Positions 61,626 through 64,000 of a DNA stretch of 64,000 nt are shown one piece after another (the first letter of the stretch is position 1; each line of letters opens with the position of its first letter). The position numbers and the translations under genes are program-made. The stretch is from Polydactylus sextarius (Eukaryota > Chordata > Actinopteri > Polynemidae), in assembly GCA_016801845.1 (NCBI GenBank), contig CM028906.1, positions 8,666,001 to 8,730,000 of the forward strand, in the 5' to 3' direction. The notes beneath the pieces are model-generated. The model made no database searches. It saw nothing but the letters and a program-made list of their open reading frames with translations, and was not told the DNA's origin.

Positions 61626-63559
61626 CACATTTAAAATAAAATATTGCGATAATTGAAAATGAACATTTTTATATTTTCAGGATTCATCTGTTCTACAGCT
61701 TTCATTTGTATTTTTAAGTTTTATTTTCAAGTATAAACATGGTCACATGTCAAATTTCTAACATTTCTTAAATCACATGCAAACAAATGGGAAATAACAT
61801 ATCAATTAGAATATTTTAATTTAAATATTTTTAACTATATATTTCTATAGTCTGAACAAAGAAACAAACTGGTTGGACTGATCACAGTGTCATCCCAAAA
61901 TATTCACTTGCTGGAAAATGAATCATGACTCACCACCAACTAAAAATAATGTCTAACAATTATACTTAGTGCAAATTAGATTCTGTAGATTTCCGAAACA
62001 GGAAAATAAGGTCAGGTCCTTTTTTTTTTCCACACACACAAACACAAAACTGAAACATACAGTGATACAGTGGAGTGAAAAAAGAAGTAGATTGAGCCAA
62101 AGGAAAAAGGCAACAGACAGACACAGACAGAGTCCTGGCTACTGTCCCTAGCCTGTAATCTGTCAGATCAAAGGTCTGACAAATGAAGCAGTTTTCTACC
62201 ATGTCCCTCGGAGAAAACGCACAGACCACAAACCTCAGCTGTCACTTCAGTTTCATCATGTGAAGACTGTAACAAAAGTCTGACAGTGCAGACATGAGGG
62301 AGGAGGACTGATTGTTTCATGACCACAAATGTGTTTATTTACAGGATGTGTTGAAAATGTCTCACAGATTTGTGATTGTGTGTGTGTGTGTGTGTGTGAT
62401 TCAAGTGTTTCTCCTTGACTGGAGAGACCTTGAAGTCTGCCACTACATCTGTTCCATTGAAACAAAGACATGATACAGAAACACACACGCCGTCCCTTTC
62501 TGCTTTACTGACTTTACGATCAGTTTAGTCAGTAGAGTTTCTTTCTTATTCTTTTACAGTTAACCCCTGTTCAACATCAATATGTAATTACAAATCCTCT
62601 TTGTTTAATTGCGTTTTATTTGGTTTCAGCCAATGCCGAAGACAATTAAAGACAATTCATTAGAGAACCAAATGTTTCACTGATTAAACTATAATGAAAG
62701 TTACTGCAGAAAACACCTTCATTAGTAAGATTGCCTTTAAAATTATTTAAAGATTTTGTATGTCTGCCTTTATTTTTGCAGGCAGATTTGTTCCTCCTGG
62801 ATGAGGATCAGTCTTGTAGATATGTTTTTCTTCTTGGACATTGTCTGATGTGTCCCTGAAATACCACTTTACACAGATAATCCTTGTGCCAAGTCAGTAG
62901 CACTGACCCATCTGTTCTCTTTAATTCAAGGTTGTTTAAACAATGAACTGTGTGATGTTGTTTTTTTTTTTTTTTTTTTTTTTATTAGGACACTCACTGA
63001 ACCTTCTGTTAATGATAGTAGTCACAGTCTGGTTTCCGTCCTTTTTTCAGGCAGCTCCATTGACAAGTCAGGCCAAAAGTGAGGATGATGTCATGTGTGC
63101 AGATTCTATCATCACCTTGTTCATGCAATTCATGCCTAAATCACAGTTTCTAGCCTAGTGGTTGTACCATGAATTATAAGCTTCTTCAGACTAAAAAACA
63201 TGGAAAAAAAAAAACCCAAACTTAACTCTGCCTTCTGGAAAAAAAAAAAAAATTAACCAAACAGTGTGAAAATACATAAAACAGGTACTTTCAGATGCCG
63301 TCAGGACTCTAGCTCAGCTAACAAGGACAATGAGCAACAGGATAATTTCCTTTGGCAAACACAAGCTGATGGTGCTGCACCTTTGTCATTACCTACTGTA
63401 CAGAACACTATAGATTACAAGTAATGTTTGTTGTCATTTGGTGCCCTTAGTTAGCAGATGCGGGTTAGTTATTACATTTAGGAAACTTTCCATCTGGCTA
63501 AACTCAACAGATGAATCTAAATTAGCTCCAGATGAAAAGGTTTATAAATGAACACCCAC

Positions 63560-63690
63560 TGCATCATTCACAGCAGACGACATTTAGGCACTGTACGAAT
63601 GTGTGTGCGACTGAGTGAATGCGACTGGTAGTGGTCATGAAAACTAGAAAAGCACTATGTAAATACACTCCATGTAACATTGGTCCTGGC
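63560..63690 (+). repeat. interspersed repeat end (SINE/MITE-like)
   Basis: 'gtgtgcgactgagtgaatgcgactg', in two adjacent pieces, then 'gtggtcatgaaaactagaaa' and 'agcactatgtaaatacactcc'. Same family as 15465-15550. Confidence 0.6.
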
Positions 63691-64000
63691 TTCATTTTTG
63701 CTCTGTGTTTTCATAGATATCATCTGCCCCTGAAACACCACGTCTGAACTCTTTGTGTGTCTGAATTGGACAAACTCAACAAAGGGAATGTGTTGCGTAC
63801 AACTATTTGTTGTTTTATCGCTGTTCTTGTTAAAAGAAGTTGAGTGCAGTGGGGCTTCCTACTTCCAAATGGTCAGGAGGTCAAGGGTTACAAATCCATG
63901 ACCGTGTATCATTCACCCTCCGCTAGATTTCACCTATGATGCCAACTTAAAAACAACAACTGCTGTTTTTGGTAAGTTTGGTAAGTTAACTAGATTTCAT

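Larger units (their letters stand above)
59653..64000 (-). other. ccdc102a: upstream ccdc102a intron (exons not seen)
   Basis: No further ccdc102a exon was recognised. The region contains a LINE-associated repeat (61435-61625), (TG)n at 62378-62399, a T-run at 62960-62982 that on the minus strand reads AATAAA plus poly(A), and an interspersed repeat end at 63560-63690. Segments 59700-61000 and 62500-62900 show nothing. Confidence 0.6.

Noticed and set aside
59653..64000. Search for additional upstream ccdc102a exons
   Set aside because: No coiled-coil coding block with splice sites was seen. The remaining exons must be beyond 64000 or were missed by eye.

Overview
The window is vertebrate nuclear DNA, most likely from a teleost fish. 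It has long AT-rich introns, dense (CA)n/(TG)n microsatellites, and relics of Tc1-like transposons, LINEs and a Ty3/gypsy element of kinds familiar from fish genomes. The genes are split into short exons with GT-AG borders. No bacterial-type gene organisation, CRISPR array, rRNA or convincing tRNA was found.

Two protein-coding genes can be supported, both on the minus strand. (1) dok4 (docking protein 4, also called IRS5) has a complete coding region in eight exons between 20691 (ATG) and 4300 (stop). The exons join in phase to 1002 nt, or 333 residues, with an N-terminal PH domain, an IRS-type PTB domain and a short tail. The exon carrying the ATG probably starts at 20987. A CpG-rich patch at about 36650-37100 is the best candidate for the promoter and first non-coding exon, so the transcription unit would span about 34 kb. 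(2) ccdc102a is represented by its last three coding exons (59652-59482, 58906-58803, 54543-54408), which encode the C-terminal 136 residues of a coiled-coil protein. Its 5' exons lie beyond the right edge. The order and shared orientation of DOK4 and CCDC102A match human chromosome 16q.

Layout: 1-2819, sequence downstream of dok4; 2820-4299, probable dok4 3' UTR; 4300-9256, seven clustered dok4 coding exons; 9257-20625, an 11.4-kb intron with a decayed Ty3/gypsy integrase and a LINE 3' end; 20626-20987, ATG exon; 20988-36652, presumed 5'-UTR intron, rich in simple repeats; 36653-37100, CpG patch; 37141-53168, intergenic DNA with LINE relics; 53169-59652, ccdc102a 3' end; 59653-64000, ccdc102a intron or upstream DNA with dispersed repeats.

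The more unusual signals are these: exons of both genes flanked by complementary (GU)n and (CA)n intronic repeats that could pair in the pre-mRNA; a dok4 C-terminus that runs through a microsatellite; and several perfect or near-perfect hairpins with short loops. I did not find an undescribed multi-gene system. The repeat-family calls rest on recognition of typical fish repeats, without a database search.
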